64,000 nt of DNA from the NCBI RefSeq assembly GCF_011603255.1, contig NZ_JAANCM010000003.1:434001-498000 (forward strand), in the 5' to 3' direction. The notes beneath the pieces are model-generated. The model was not told the DNA's origin and did not search any database. It saw only the letters and a list, made by a program, of their open reading frames with translations. Made by a program: the position numbers and the translations under genes. The DNA comes from Ferranicluibacter rubi (lineage in GTDB: Bacteria; Pseudomonadota; Alphaproteobacteria; Rhizobiales; Rhizobiaceae). This document shows positions 1 to 8,896 of this stretch, piece by piece (positions within the stretch are counted from its first letter, which is position 1; every line of letters starts with the position of its first letter).

Positions 1-318
1 GTGGCGAAGCGGAAAAATCTCATCTCCCGATCCCTTCAACGGACATAAGTTGACCTCAACTCTCAGCTTCACCCCGTGGCGTCAACGGTAAAGCAACACC
101 ACCCCGGAAAGTGGGGATAGTTAGCCATCGGATTCTACAAAACCGGTGGATTCGACAATACTCGATAAAATGCCTCCAGTTATAGGAAGGCGGGGACGAA
201 CACGCAGTCGAGCGACCTGGACGCCGAGATATCACGCTGACGCGCGGTGCGAACCCACTCGGAAATACCGACCGGCCCTGCCGGCCGCCCTCGCGTCACG
301 TCAATCTGGATACTGCAC
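1..318. other. Intergenic region upstream of the TonB receptor
   Basis: No convincing coding sequence was found. The only recognisable element is a TGA-N9-TCA iron-box-like motif at 51-65. I looked for a cobalamin riboswitch B12 box and saw none. The left edge of the window may cut an upstream gene, but no reading frame supports one. Confidence 0.5.
51..65 (+). promoter_or_regulatory. RirA-type iron-responsive operator (TGA-N9-TCA)
   Basis: The sequence is TGA, nine bases, TCA. This is the core of the iron-responsive operator bound by RirA in rhizobia. It lies about 250 bp upstream of the siderophore receptor start, which is far for a promoter-proximal operator. The motif is short and could be chance, but the same pattern precedes the iron-type ABC importer at 19.7 kb. 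Confidence 0.35.
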
Positions 319-2451
319 ATGGACATCGATAGAACACGCACCCACCGGAGGCTCGCGCCGCTTTCCCGCCGGAGCGCCATCCTTCTCGGCTGCACCGCAC
401 TGGTCGCCCTGTCGCCGGCGATTGCGTCTGCCCAGGATGCGGCGAGCGGCGCGACGGCGCTCGAAACCATTGTCGTCCAGGGCGGGTCGAGCGGAACCGT
501 GCTCAACACGGACAATGATTCGCAATCCATCGTCGCGACCGAAACGACCGCCACCGGCAAGCTGCCGACAGACATCCTGAAGGCACCGGCCTCGGTCTCC
601 GTCATTACCTCGAAGGAGATCGAGCAGCGCGGCGCCGATACCGTCGAGCAGGTGGTGCAGTACACGGCCGGCGTGGTTACCGATTTCTACGGCTCGGACG
701 ATCGCTACGACTATTTCGACATTCGCGGCTTCACGCCCTACACCTATCGCGACGGGCTGGCGATCGGCCGGACCTTTGCCGGCACGCGCGAGGAGCCTTA
801 CGCCTATGAGCGGATCGAGGTGCTCAAAGGTGCCAGCTCCTCCGGCTTCGGCGCGGCCGAGCCGGGCGGATCGGTCAACTACGTGACCAAGACACCAAAG
901 CGGGAGCGTTTCGGCGAGGTCTACGGCACCGGCGGCTCGTTCGCGCACAAGGAACTCGGCTTCGACTTCGGCGACAACCTGACCGGCGACGACACGCTGT
1001 CCTACCGCCTCACGGGCAAGTTCCAGCGCGCCGATGCCGAATACGACTATTCCCAGGACGACGAGAACTTCATCATGGGCGGCCTGACCTGGCGCCCGGA
1101 TGCGGCCACGAACCTGACCGTCGTCTTCGATCATCTCGACAAGGACGGCGTTCCCGGCAGCGGCGGCCATCCGCTGGGGACGGATTTCGACCGGGACACG
1201 TTCTTCGGCGAGCCGGACTATTATTTCAGCGAAACGAACCGCAACAGCTATAGCGTCATGTTCGACCATGACTTCGGCAACGGCCTGAGCTTCGGTTCCA
1301 ACGCACGCTACAGCAACCTGAACGACGGGTTCGGCAGCGCCTATATCGGGGGAACGCCGACGGACGGCTCGACCACAGCGAGCCGCTACTTCTTCGGCAG
1401 TGACAAGTCGTCCGAGCAGTTCATCATCGATGCGAACCTCGTCTACGAGACCCGCACCGACACCGTCGAGAGCCGGACGCTGTTCGGCACCGAGTATAAC
1501 AAATTCGAGTCCGACACAGACAATTTCTACACATCGGCGCCATCGATCGACTGGGAGAACCCGATCTATTCCGGCGGCCCAGGCAGCCTCTCTCCTTATT
1601 CCAGCGTCAACAACGACCAGAAGACGGCCGCCGTCTATCTGCAGCAGGACCTGACCTTCTTCGACAAGCTGACTGTCAGCGTCGGCCTGCGCAACGACTG
1701 GCTGGATCTCAGCGAAACGGATCTCCTCGCCGGCTCCACGGCTTCGGGCAACCATAGCGAATTCACCAAGCGCATCGGTGCGAGCTACAAGATCACCGAG
1801 GAACTGGCGCCCTACATCAGCTATGCGGAATCCGCGGCACCGCCCGCCTCCGGCGCGGACCCGACGACCGGCAAGCAGTACGAGCTCGGCATCAAGTACC
1901 GGCCCGAAGCCTTCCCCGCGCTCATCACCGCATCCGTCTACGACCTGACCAAGGGCAACATCACCGTCTACGATCAGGTGACCTACCTGCCGCAGACGGT
2001 GGAAAAGGTGCGGCATCGCGGCTTCGAACTGGAGGCTAAGGCGGAAGTCACGGATCAGATCGATATCATCGCGGCCTATAGCTACATCGACTCCAAGATC
2101 GACGAACCCGGCGGCGACAATGACGGCAACCGGCTGATGCGGGTTCCCAAGCACCTCGCCTCGATCTGGGGCACTTACACGCTGGCGGGACAAGGCGCGC
2201 GCGGCGACATGACCTTCGGCGTCGGTGCACGCTACCTCGACTCTTACTATACCGACATCGGCAATACGGCGTCGTCGGAAAGTGCCGTCGTGTTCGACGT
2301 GGCCTACACCTACAAAGTCCAGGAGAACACGACGTTCCAGCTGAACGTCAACAATGTGTTCGACGAGAAGCACATCGCGAGCACGGATTCGGGCGCCGTC
2401 TACTACAATCCGGGCCGAAAGCTGATGGCGACGCTTCGCCAGACGTGGTGA
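319..2451 (+). CDS. TonB-dependent siderophore receptor
   Basis: Outer-membrane receptor of about 710 aa that would import a ferric siderophore using TonB energy. The ATG at 319 gives a signal peptide with a basic N-region (RTRTHRR, RR), a hydrophobic core and a cleavage site near IASAQD. A plug domain follows (around residues 85-200, with APASVSVITSKE and GADTVEQVV), then a beta-barrel in which aromatic and acidic residues alternate, ending in the aromatic C-terminus RQTW expected of outer-membrane proteins. An upstream in-frame ATG at 247 would precede the signal peptide with an implausible arginine-rich stretch. The convergent AraC regulator next door resembles FoxR/PchR-type siderophore regulators, so a ferrioxamine-type (FoxA-like) ligand is possible but not shown. 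Confidence 0.9.
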   Translation: MDIDRTRTHRRLAPLSRRSAILLGCTALVALSPAIASAQDAASGATALETIVVQGGSSGTVLNTDNDSQSIVATETTATGKLPTDILKAPASVSVITSKEIEQRGADTVEQVVQYTAGVVTDFYGSDDRYDYFDIRGFTPYTYRDGLAIGRTFAGTREEPYAYERIEVLKGASSSGFGAAEPGGSVNYVTKTPKRERFGEVYGTGGSFAHKELGFDFGDNLTGDDTLSYRLTGKFQRADAEYDYSQDDENFIMGGLTWRPDAATNLTVVFDHLDKDGVPGSGGHPLGTDFDRDTFFGEPDYYFSETNRNSYSVMFDHDFGNGLSFGSNARYSNLNDGFGSAYIGGTPTDGSTTASRYFFGSDKSSEQFIIDANLVYETRTDTVESRTLFGTEYNKFESDTDNFYTSAPSIDWENPIYSGGPGSLSPYSSVNNDQKTAAVYLQQDLTFFDKLTVSVGLRNDWLDLSETDLLAGSTASGNHSEFTKRIGASYKITEELAPYISYAESAAPPASGADPTTGKQYELGIKYRPEAFPALITASVYDLTKGNITVYDQVTYLPQTVEKVRHRGFELEAKAEVTDQIDIIAAYSYIDSKIDEPGGDNDGNRLMRVPKHLASIWGTYTLAGQGARGDMTFGVGARYLDSYYTDIGNTASSESAVVFDVAYTYKVQENTTFQLNVNNVFDEKHIASTDSGAVYYNPGRKLMATLRQTW

Positions 2452-2476
2452 CCTAACAGCTCGGACGCCGCCGCCT

Positions 2477-2498
2477 GCCCGCCCAGCGTGAGGCGGGC
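2477..2498. terminator. Hairpin between convergent genes
   Basis: Perfect 7-bp inverted repeat (GCCCGCC / GGCGGGC, 8-nt loop) in the 48-bp gap between the ends of the convergent receptor and AraC genes. There is no T-run on either strand, so bidirectional terminator function is inferred from position. Confidence 0.45.
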
Positions 2499-2499
2499 G

Positions 2500-3474
2500 T
2501 TACAAGGCCCGAAACTGTTGCAGACGCCGCCACGCAGCCGGCGTCTCGCCCTCCACCTGCCGGAACACTTTGGTCAGGTGCGCCTGGTCGGAGAAGCCAA
2601 GTTGCGCCGCAATGCTGGCCACCGGCAGGTCGCCCTTGCCGAGCATCTGCTTGGCCTGTTCGATGCGCTTGCAGAGCTGCCATTGCAGCGGCGTCTGGCC
2701 GGTCGTTTTCTTGAAGACGCTTGAGAACCAGCTTTCCGAGAGGCCGACGGTTGCGGCCATGTCGGCAACCGACATGCGATAGCCGCCGACCTTGTCCACA
2801 TGCACGAGCAGTTTGTTCATCTGCGCCTGCGTCAGGCGGCCTCCAGCCCTCTGGTCGGCTTCAGCCGGAATATCGAGCAGCCCCGCCACGATGCTGCCGA
2901 CGAGGCTCTCGGCGTAGACGGCATGTTTGGTCGGAGACCGGATCTCGGTTGCAAGCAGCCGCGCGAGCGCGTCGATACCGGCGATATCGTGAAGTTCGGC
3001 CGGACGACGAAGCGCCGCCTGCGCGCAGGAACTGCCGACCGACGGCGCGAGGTAGCGAAGAATCCGGTCCTTGTGCAGATGAAGATTGAGATGGCTGAAG
3101 CGGTGCGCGCTCCGGCTCGTCGTCCACATCGGCATGCCTGCCGGCACATAGACGGCACGCGGCATAGCGCGCGCGTTGCGGGTAAAATCATCGCTGCGGT
3201 TGGAAATGCGCACGTTCGGCGAAACGTCGTTGAAGAAGAACATGATGCGCGGATCGTCCGCCAGATAATAGCCGCTCGCCCCGGCCTGGCTTTCCGCCTC
3301 CCAGAGCACCGTCACCATGCCATCCAGCTGCCGCCACTGCACCGGAGCCGAAACGGTAATCCCGTCCGTCTTCCACGACATCGTATGCCAGAAGCTCATG
3401 ATGAAATGCCCGCTTGCTTGAAACCCGTTCATCGGCTTGCAGATCGACAAACCCGCGATGCCATCGAATGCCAC
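2500..3474 (-). CDS. AraC-family transcriptional regulator, siderophore-locus type
   Basis: A 324-aa AraC/XylS-family regulator. The last ~100 residues carry two helix-turn-helix motifs (MSVADMAATVGLSESWFSSVF, then VASIAAQLGFSDQAHLTKVFR) and the family ending. The N-terminal ~200 residues have no strong motif and would form the sensing domain. It lies convergent with the TonB receptor and 48 bp from it, the usual layout for FoxR/PchR-type regulators that activate a receptor gene when its siderophore is present. The frame opens with GTG at 3474. An ATG at 3432 gives a 310-aa protein and is equally possible, as neither has a good ribosome site. Confidence 0.85.
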   Translation of the reverse strand: MAFDGIAGLSICKPMNGFQASGHFIMSFWHTMSWKTDGITVSAPVQWRQLDGMVTVLWEAESQAGASGYYLADDPRIMFFFNDVSPNVRISNRSDDFTRNARAMPRAVYVPAGMPMWTTSRSAHRFSHLNLHLHKDRILRYLAPSVGSSCAQAALRRPAELHDIAGIDALARLLATEIRSPTKHAVYAESLVGSIVAGLLDIPAEADQRAGGRLTQAQMNKLLVHVDKVGGYRMSVADMAATVGLSESWFSSVFKKTTGQTPLQWQLCKRIEQAKQMLGKGDLPVASIAAQLGFSDQAHLTKVFRQVEGETPAAWRRLQQFRAL

Positions 3475-3563
3475 GCTAAGCTGACGGTTTTTGTCAGATT
3501 TACCGGATCAAGACAAGGGCGTCGTCGTCGGCAGCCATCGTCTCGAATATTGACGCGTGCCGA

Positions 3564-3593
3564 TTGACAAAAAGATTATGGTCGTAATACAAA
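3564..3593 (+). promoter_or_regulatory. Predicted sigma-70 promoter
   Basis: A perfect -35 hexamer TTGACA (3564-3569) lies 18 bp from a TACAAA -10-like hexamer (3588-3593), in the divergent gap between the AraC regulator and the hydrolase. It reads towards the hydrolase. The predicted transcription start falls at the palindrome beginning at 3601. Confidence 0.4.
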
Positions 3594-3600
3594 GATATCA

Positions 3601-3617
3601 ATGATGACGATCATCAT
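3601..3617. promoter_or_regulatory. Operator-like palindrome downstream of the promoter
   Basis: Perfect 7-bp inverted repeat ATGATGA-CGA-TCATCAT. It sits just after the predicted -10 element, where a repressor would block transcription of the alpha/beta hydrolase. The binding protein is unknown; no TetR, MarR or similar gene adjoins it, and the AraC regulator at 2500-3474 is the nearest candidate. Confidence 0.4.
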
Positions 3618-3693
3618 ATTTAAGGCGTCGCAAGCATCAGGACTATCCCCGCTGCCGCGCAGCTGCCACCGATCAGGAACCGAGAAGACGCAC

Positions 3694-4557
3694 ATGACCG
3701 AAGCCCGCACGTTGCACATCAGCAAAATCTCGTGGAAAGACGCGCCGACGAAAAGCGTCGATATCGCAGGCACCACCTTCGTCTACCGGCAGCTTGGCGG
3801 TGGCGCGGATGTTCCCTTGGTCATGCTCAATCACTGGGGCGCAACGTTGGACAATTTCGACCCTCGCATCGTCGATGGCCTCGCCGCAACGCGCACCGTG
3901 ATTGCCTATAACTATCGCGGTGTCGGGGCCTCCGGTGGCAAGGCGCCGCTGACGATTGGCGAAATGGCGGAGGATGCCATTGCCTTCATCCGCGCGCTGG
4001 GTCTCGGTACCGTCGATATTCTCGGCTTTTCGCTCGGCGGGTTCGTCGCACAGGACGTCGCCCTGAAGGCGCCGCATCTCGTCCGCAAGCTCATCCTCAC
4101 CGGCACCGGCCCCGCGGGCGGAGAGGGTATCAGCAAGGTGGGCGCCGTCTCGCGGATCCCAATCCTGAAGGGGATGCTGACCTTTCGCGATCCGAAGTAC
4201 TATCTCTTCTTCACCTCGACCGCGAACGGCCGCAGAGCGGCGAGCGCTTTTCTCGACCGGCTGAAGGAGCGCAAGGCGGATCGGGACAAGCCGATTGCCT
4301 TAGGCGCGTTCCTTCGCCAGCTGAAGGCGATCAAGGCATGGGGCCTGCAGAGGCCACAGGATCTCTCTGCAATCCGCCAGCCCGTGCTCGTCGCCAATGG
4401 CGATCAGGATAAGATGGTGCCCACGGTCAACTCGAAAGATCTCGCCAGACGCATCCCCAATGCGGACCTCGTGATCTATGACGATGCCGGGCATGGCGGC
4501 ATCTTCCAGTATCACGAAGCCTTCGTCGCACGGGCGCTGGCGTTCCTCGCAAAATAG
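3694..4557 (+). CDS. Alpha/beta hydrolase
   Basis: A 287-aa alpha/beta-hydrolase-fold enzyme. The nucleophile elbow GFSLGG is visible, as are an aspartate in NGDQDKMVP and a histidine in DDAGHGG near the C-terminus, which complete the Ser-Asp-His triad. The N-terminal FVYRQLGGG and LNHWGATLDNFDP segments match the oxyanion-hole region of epoxide-hydrolase or haloperoxidase-like members. There is no signal peptide, so it is cytoplasmic. The ATG at 3694 (MTEARTLH) is preferred over the upstream ATG at 3601, which lies inside the operator-like palindrome. The substrate cannot be inferred. Confidence 0.85.
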   Translation: MTEARTLHISKISWKDAPTKSVDIAGTTFVYRQLGGGADVPLVMLNHWGATLDNFDPRIVDGLAATRTVIAYNYRGVGASGGKAPLTIGEMAEDAIAFIRALGLGTVDILGFSLGGFVAQDVALKAPHLVRKLILTGTGPAGGEGISKVGAVSRIPILKGMLTFRDPKYYLFFTSTANGRRAASAFLDRLKERKADRDKPIALGAFLRQLKAIKAWGLQRPQDLSAIRQPVLVANGDQDKMVPTVNSKDLARRIPNADLVIYDDAGHGGIFQYHEAFVARALAFLAK

Positions 4558-4663
4558 GCAAGCAGCGCCCGCACCGCTCGATTGTCGGGCAGCGCTTCGG
4601 CGGAAATGCTGCCGTATTCTGCTTCTTTCATGAAAAGCTTGGACAATTCTGCTTTCGCGGATA

Positions 4664-4680
4664 GGTTAGTATAGCTAACC
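4664..4680. promoter_or_regulatory. Palindrome abutting the ribosome-binding site
   Basis: Perfect 6-bp inverted repeat GGTTAG-TATAG-CTAACC immediately before the AAGGAGG of the next gene. In RNA it would form a short hairpin touching the Shine-Dalgarno sequence; as DNA it could be an operator. Confidence 0.35.
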
Positions 4681-4692
4681 AAGGAGGCAAAA

Positions 4693-4893
4693 TTGAACCG
4701 CAACACCATTATCGCAGCCGTCGTCGCTGTCATCGTCGTCATCGTTCTCTGGAGCGTCCTGCGCACGCCTGAGCCGGCTCCGGCACCGCCCGTCACGCCG
4801 CCGGCAGCTTCGACCCCTGCTCCCGCACCGACAACGACACCGCCGGCCACCACCACGCCGGCTCCGGCACCTGCAACACCGCCGGCAAACTAA
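4693..4893 (+). CDS. Small single-pass membrane protein with Pro/Ala/Thr-rich tail
   Basis: A 66-aa protein: MNRN, one transmembrane helix (residues ~5-23, IIAAVVAVIVVIVLWSV), then a tail made almost only of Pro, Ala and Thr. The start is TTG, but a near-perfect AAGGAGG sits about 5 bp upstream and an 11-bp hairpin follows the stop codon, so this is a complete transcription unit. It belongs with the small membrane proteins common in Rhizobiaceae, and the 58-aa protein at 48865 has the same layout. Function unknown. The opposite-strand frame (4512-4856) is a glycine/valine-rich shadow. Confidence 0.7.
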   Translation: MNRNTIIAAVVAVIVVIVLWSVLRTPEPAPAPPVTPPAASTPAPAPTTTPPATTTPAPAPATPPAN

Positions 4894-4900
4894 TCTTCAA

Positions 4901-4929
4901 GGCGGCCGCTTCACCTGCAAGCGGCCGCC
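4901..4929 (+). terminator. Terminator hairpin after the small membrane gene
   Basis: Perfect 11-bp stem GGCGGCCGCTT / AAGCGGCCGCC with a 7-nt loop, 8 bp after the stop codon. No T-run follows, which is common for the hairpins in this window. Confidence 0.6.
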
Positions 4930-5151
4930 GACAAACTTGCCACGCCGGTCGCGATCGAGGCATCAGAACCTTGCTGCGCCGGCGTCTGGCGATTCCGAGC
5001 CTGTCAGCTCGTGGCATCATCGTCATCCTATTCCGGCGCCAGACCGTCGACTGAAGTTCGACCTTGCCGTTTCCTTTCGCCGCGCGACGCCTACATCGAT
5101 CAGCATGGACCAAAGGCACGGCCATGCACAGGCGCGGGATCAGAAGCTGAG

Positions 5152-7218
5152 ATGACATTACCTATCAAAGACGATATCGAGAACCTCGTATCCTCCTCCA
5201 TGCTGCATCAGGCGCGACAGTTTGCCGAGAATTACGGTGGACAAGGGAGGTTCTGGCAAAGGCCTTATGCCGAGCCGCGCCCACGCTCGGCCTCCGCCTT
5301 CGCCTCGGTCTGGTTCACCGCCTACCCGCCTTCCGTCATCACGCGGGAAGGAGACTCGGTGCTGAAGACGCTGGGCGACCCCCAGCTCTGGTCGGCCCTC
5401 TCTTCCATCGGCGTGCGCGGTATCCATGTCGGCCCCACGAAAAGATCGGGTGGCCTGAAGGATGGCGCCTACACGCCGACCATCGACGGCAACTTCGACC
5501 GCATCGGCTTCGACATCGACCCGGCCTTCGGCACGACGGAAGAGTTCGTGGCCATCAGCCGCATGGCTGCCGCCTTCAACGCGATCGTCATCGATGACGT
5601 CATCCCCTCCCACACCGGCAAGGGCGCGGACTTCCGGCTCGCCGAGATGAAGGTTGGCTCCTATCCCGGCCTCTACCACATGGTGGAGATCCCCGAGGAG
5701 GAATGGTCGCATCTGCCCGAGGTGGCAGAGGGGCGCGACGCCGTGAACCTGGGCACGGAAGCGGTCGATTACCTCAAGGAAAAGGGCTTCATCGTCGGCC
5801 AACTCCAGCGCGTCATCTTCTTCGAGCCGGGCGTGAAGGAAACCGACTGGAGCGCGACGGCGCCGGTGGAAGGCGTGGACGGCAAGCTGCGCCGCTGGGT
5901 CTACCTCCATTATTTCAAGGAGGGGCAGCCGAGCCTCAACTGGCTCGACCCGACCTTTGCGGCCCAGCAGATGATCATCGGCGACGCCCTGCACTCCATC
6001 GACCAGCTCGGCGCCCGCGGTCTCCGTCTGGATGCCAACGGCTTCCTCGGCGTCGAGCGCCGGCTGGACGGCCCCGCCTGGTCAGAGAGCCATCCGCTAT
6101 CGCTGACGGGCAACGCCCTGCTGGCCGGGATGGTGCGCAAGGCGGGTGGCTTCTCGTTCCAGGAGCTCAACCTGACGGTGGACGATATCGCCGCGATGTC
6201 GAAGGGCGGTGCCGATCTATCCTATGACTTTATCACCCGCCCGGCCTATCACCATGCGCTCCTGACCGGGAATACCGAGTGGCTGCGCATGATGCTGCGC
6301 ACCGTGCACGAGTTCGGCATCGATCCCGCATCCCTTATCCACGCCCTCCAGAACCATGACGAGCTGACGACGGAGCTTGTGCATTTCTGGACGCTGCATG
6401 CGGATGACATCTACAGTTTCAGCGGCCAGACCTGGCAGGGCCGGACGTTGCGCATGCACCTGCGCGACGTGATCCGCGAGCGGCTATCCGGCGCGAACGC
6501 CCCCTACAACCTGCCCTTCGTCACGAACGGTATCGCCTGCACCACTGCCAGCGTGATCACGGCTGCCCTCAACATCGCCGATCTCGACACGATCGACGAC
6601 GATACGGTGAAGCTCATCCGCAAGATCCATCTGCTGCTCGTCATGTACAACGCGTTCCAGCCCGGCATCTTCGCTTTGTCCGGCTGGGATCTGGTCGGCG
6701 CCCTGCCGGTCAGCCCCGATGACGTGCAGCATCTGATGGGAGACGGCGATACCCGGTGGATCGAGCGCGGCGCCTACGACCTCACGGGTCAGTCGGATGC
6801 CGCGCAATCCGCCGAGGGCATTCCACGCGCCCGCGCACTCTACGGCCCGGTGACGGAGCAGCTGACGCAACCGGACTCCTTTGCCAGCCAGCTGAAGCGG
6901 CTCCTTGCCGTCCGGGAAGCCTATGGCTTTGCCGCCAGCCGGCAAGTGTTGATCCCCGATACGACGGCACTGGGACTTCTCGTGATGGTGCACGAGCTGC
7001 CCGACGGGCGCGGCACGCAGGTGACCGCGCTGAACTTTGGCGACACGGCGCTGGAAGAGGTGATCGTGCTGCCAAACGTCACGCCCGGCCCGGTGGTCGA
7101 CATGATCGGCGAAACGATCGAAGGCGACCTTCAGGAAGACGGAGCGCTGACGATCAACCTCGAACCCTATGAGGGTCTGGCGCTTCGCATCGTGGGAACA
7201 CTGCCCGTTCTGGCTTGA
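5152..7218 (+). CDS. GH13 trehalose-synthase-like enzyme (maltose alpha-D-glucosyltransferase family)
   Basis: A 688-aa glycoside hydrolase family 13 protein, probably isomerising or transferring alpha-glucosyl units (maltose to trehalose, or related). The catalytic signatures are intact: RLDANGF with the nucleophile Asp near residue 293, FQELNL with the acid/base Glu near 338, and QNHDE with the third Asp near 402. The N-terminal barrel segments ([20 protein letters not shown]) fit the TreS-like branch rather than secreted amylases, and there is no signal peptide. The ATG at 5152 is preferred; the in-frame ATG at 5011 adds a low-complexity leader. It stands alone, convergent with a diguanylate cyclase gene. 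No treYZ or glgE partner is nearby. Confidence 0.8.
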   Translation: MTLPIKDDIENLVSSSMLHQARQFAENYGGQGRFWQRPYAEPRPRSASAFASVWFTAYPPSVITREGDSVLKTLGDPQLWSALSSIGVRGIHVGPTKRSGGLKDGAYTPTIDGNFDRIGFDIDPAFGTTEEFVAISRMAAAFNAIVIDDVIPSHTGKGADFRLAEMKVGSYPGLYHMVEIPEEEWSHLPEVAEGRDAVNLGTEAVDYLKEKGFIVGQLQRVIFFEPGVKETDWSATAPVEGVDGKLRRWVYLHYFKEGQPSLNWLDPTFAAQQMIIGDALHSIDQLGARGLRLDANGFLGVERRLDGPAWSESHPLSLTGNALLAGMVRKAGGFSFQELNLTVDDIAAMSKGGADLSYDFITRPAYHHALLTGNTEWLRMMLRTVHEFGIDPASLIHALQNHDELTTELVHFWTLHADDIYSFSGQTWQGRTLRMHLRDVIRERLSGANAPYNLPFVTNGIACTTASVITAALNIADLDTIDDDTVKLIRKIHLLLVMYNAFQPGIFALSGWDLVGALPVSPDDVQHLMGDGDTRWIERGAYDLTGQSDAAQSAEGIPRARALYGPVTEQLTQPDSFASQLKRLLAVREAYGFAASRQVLIPDTTALGLLVMVHELPDGRGTQVTALNFGDTALEEVIVLPNVTPGPVVDMIGETIEGDLQEDGALTINLEPYEGLALRIVGTLPVLA

Positions 7219-7248
7219 CCGGGGTTGTGATTGATCCGACCGGTCTTA

Positions 7249-7284
7249 GAGAGCGCCGCGTCAATCGTGACGCACGGCGCTCTC
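7249..7284. terminator. Long bidirectional terminator hairpin
   Basis: GAGAGCGCCG pairs with CGGCGCTCTC, and an inner CGTCA pairs with TGACG around an ATCG loop: about 15 bp with a 2-nt bulge. It lies between the convergent GH13 and diguanylate cyclase genes and overlaps the cyclase stop codon. Confidence 0.6.
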
Positions 7285-8670
7285 GTCGCGGATGGTCCGT
7301 AACGGGAAGGCTTGACGGTCGAAGCCGACCCCGTCTTTCCCCGAGGCTTTCACGCGGTACAGGAACGTATCCGCATGCGCGATCATGCCGTCGAGTTCAC
7401 TGTTGACCACAGCCCATACGCCACCGATGCTTGCGCGCACATCGACCAGGACATCCGCGTCTGTGCCAGGGTCGCGCAACGAGAACGGTGCGCGCATCGT
7501 GCCGACCATGCGGTTGGCGACGGTGACGCCCGTTTCCCTGTCGCCGGCGATGACGACGACGAACTCGTCCCCGCCCACCCGACTTACGAGATCATCGCCC
7601 CGGACGCACGACATCAACCGGTTGGCGGCTTCTTGAAGGACGGTGTCGCCGGCTGCATGGCCGTAGCGGTCGTTCACCTGCTTGAACCCATCAAGGTCGA
7701 TCACCAGAACGGCATAGCCGGATGAAGAGCCCATCTGCGGGAAGCGCGCCTCAAGGCCACGCCGGTTCAACAGCCCGGTCAGGCTATCCGTCTGCGAATT
7801 GCGCTGCAGGCGCTCGATCTGGCGATGCTCCTCGGTAAAATCGATCGCCATACCCACGATCTTCAGCGGCCGGCCATCCGCGTCCCGCAACAGGCGACGA
7901 TCACAACGCATCCACCGCTCTCCGGCAATGGTGTTCAACCTGTATTCGGCAACGTTCTGGTCGATCGTACCCTCGATCAAGGGCGTGAGGTCAGCGGCGG
8001 CCATATCCAGACGACTGATCTTGCCGAGATACGCCTCGAGGTCGAGCCGCGCGGCATCCGGGCCGTCGATGTAGTGCGCAAGACGATCGGATGTTTCAAA
8101 GGTTCGGGCGGGAATATCGAGCTGCCAGAACCCGCCTCTGACGGCTTCCAGTGCCAGTTCCAGCTGTGCCGCACGTTCGGCAAGCTGCCGCTCCGCATCC
8201 TTCGCCTGGGTAATGTCTTCCACCTGCGTGATGAACCGAACAACCTCTCCTTCGCCATCCCGCATGGCGGCGACGTGAATTCGAACATGAAGCGGCGCCT
8301 TATCCGGGCGAATGTAACGCTTTTCGATCGTGTAGCCGTCTCGCCGCCGCGCCAGGACTTCGTTGAAAAGGCGCACATCGGCTTCAAGATCGTCGGGATG
8401 GGTGAAATCTGCGAACGCGACGCCGTTGAGATTCTCGGGCGAGATGCCGATCATCCGGGAGAACGCCTTGTTCCCCCGCACGATACGACCCTGCGTATCC
8501 ACAAGCGCCATGCCGATGGGCGCATGGCGAAAGGCGAAGTCGAACAAGGCAAGGCGGGATTCCGCATTTTCCTCCAACGCTTCCATCATGGCTCTTCGCT
8601 TCGCGGCTCGTATGGAAAACCTGCGCAGAAACGATACCGGGCGGAGAACAGAGTGCTGATCATGATCCAT
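7261..8670 (-). CDS. PAS-GGDEF diguanylate cyclase
   Basis: A 469-aa cytoplasmic protein that makes cyclic di-GMP from two GTP. It has a PAS domain at roughly residues 35-150 (FRHAPIGMALVD, then FTHPDDLEAD and a PAC-type FITQVEDIT), a second PAS-like region at ~165-290, and a GGDEF domain at ~300-460. The active site GGDEF is intact, and RGDD lies five residues upstream, so the RxxD product-inhibition site is present. There is no EAL domain and no transmembrane segment. The ATG at 8670 lies inside the end of the upstream small gene (8660-8896), so the two are translationally coupled. Its product could feed the PilZ domain of BcsA encoded at 50.6-52.8 kb. Confidence 0.88.
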   Translation of the reverse strand: MDHDQHSVLRPVSFLRRFSIRAAKRRAMMEALEENAESRLALFDFAFRHAPIGMALVDTQGRIVRGNKAFSRMIGISPENLNGVAFADFTHPDDLEADVRLFNEVLARRRDGYTIEKRYIRPDKAPLHVRIHVAAMRDGEGEVVRFITQVEDITQAKDAERQLAERAAQLELALEAVRGGFWQLDIPARTFETSDRLAHYIDGPDAARLDLEAYLGKISRLDMAAADLTPLIEGTIDQNVAEYRLNTIAGERWMRCDRRLLRDADGRPLKIVGMAIDFTEEHRQIERLQRNSQTDSLTGLLNRRGLEARFPQMGSSSGYAVLVIDLDGFKQVNDRYGHAAGDTVLQEAANRLMSCVRGDDLVSRVGGDEFVVVIAGDRETGVTVANRMVGTMRAPFSLRDPGTDADVLVDVRASIGGVWAVVNSELDGMIAHADTFLYRVKASGKDGVGFDRQAFPLRTIRDESAVRHD

Positions 8671-8896
8671 CAATGTCGAAACGTTCGATGACGGCATCGA
8701 GTTGCACGGGAAAAGGCACTGGCCCATCAGCTCCGCCCAAAACGGTTCCCAGCCGCTGCGCGCGCAGCCGCTCCGTCTTCTGTCGCCGCTCCTCATCTTG
8801 CCGGCGCTGCATTTCCTTAACGGCTTGCTTCGTCGCCGTAATATCACCCAAAGCACCAGCTCCGCGCGTACGCCGCTTCTTCATCATGTCGTCCAT
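8660..8896 (-). CDS. Small charged protein overlapping the diguanylate cyclase start
   Basis: A 78-aa hydrophilic protein beginning MDDMMKKRRTRG, with a strongly charged, probably coiled-coil middle (KEMQRRQDEERRQKTERLRAQR). The ATG at 8896 is chosen because GGAGG lies about 5 bp upstream; longer starts at 8914 or 8941 lack this. It overlaps the downstream cyclase by 11 bp, so it is probably co-translated with it. I do not recognise the family. The tight coupling suggests a regulatory or structural partner of the cyclase, which is inference. Confidence 0.6.
   Translation of the reverse strand: MDDMMKKRRTRGAGALGDITATKQAVKEMQRRQDEERRQKTERLRAQRLGTVLGGADGPVPFPVQLDAVIERFDIDGS

Noticed and set aside
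301-2373. 690-aa open frame antisense to the TonB receptor
   Set aside because: It is a codon-bias shadow: rich in Arg, Val, Gly and Ala, with no domain, on the opposite strand of a clear receptor gene.
4512-4856. Glycine/valine-rich frame on the minus strand
   Set aside because: It is the complement of the Pro/Ala/Thr-coding tail of the small membrane gene, which has a strong ribosome site and a terminator.
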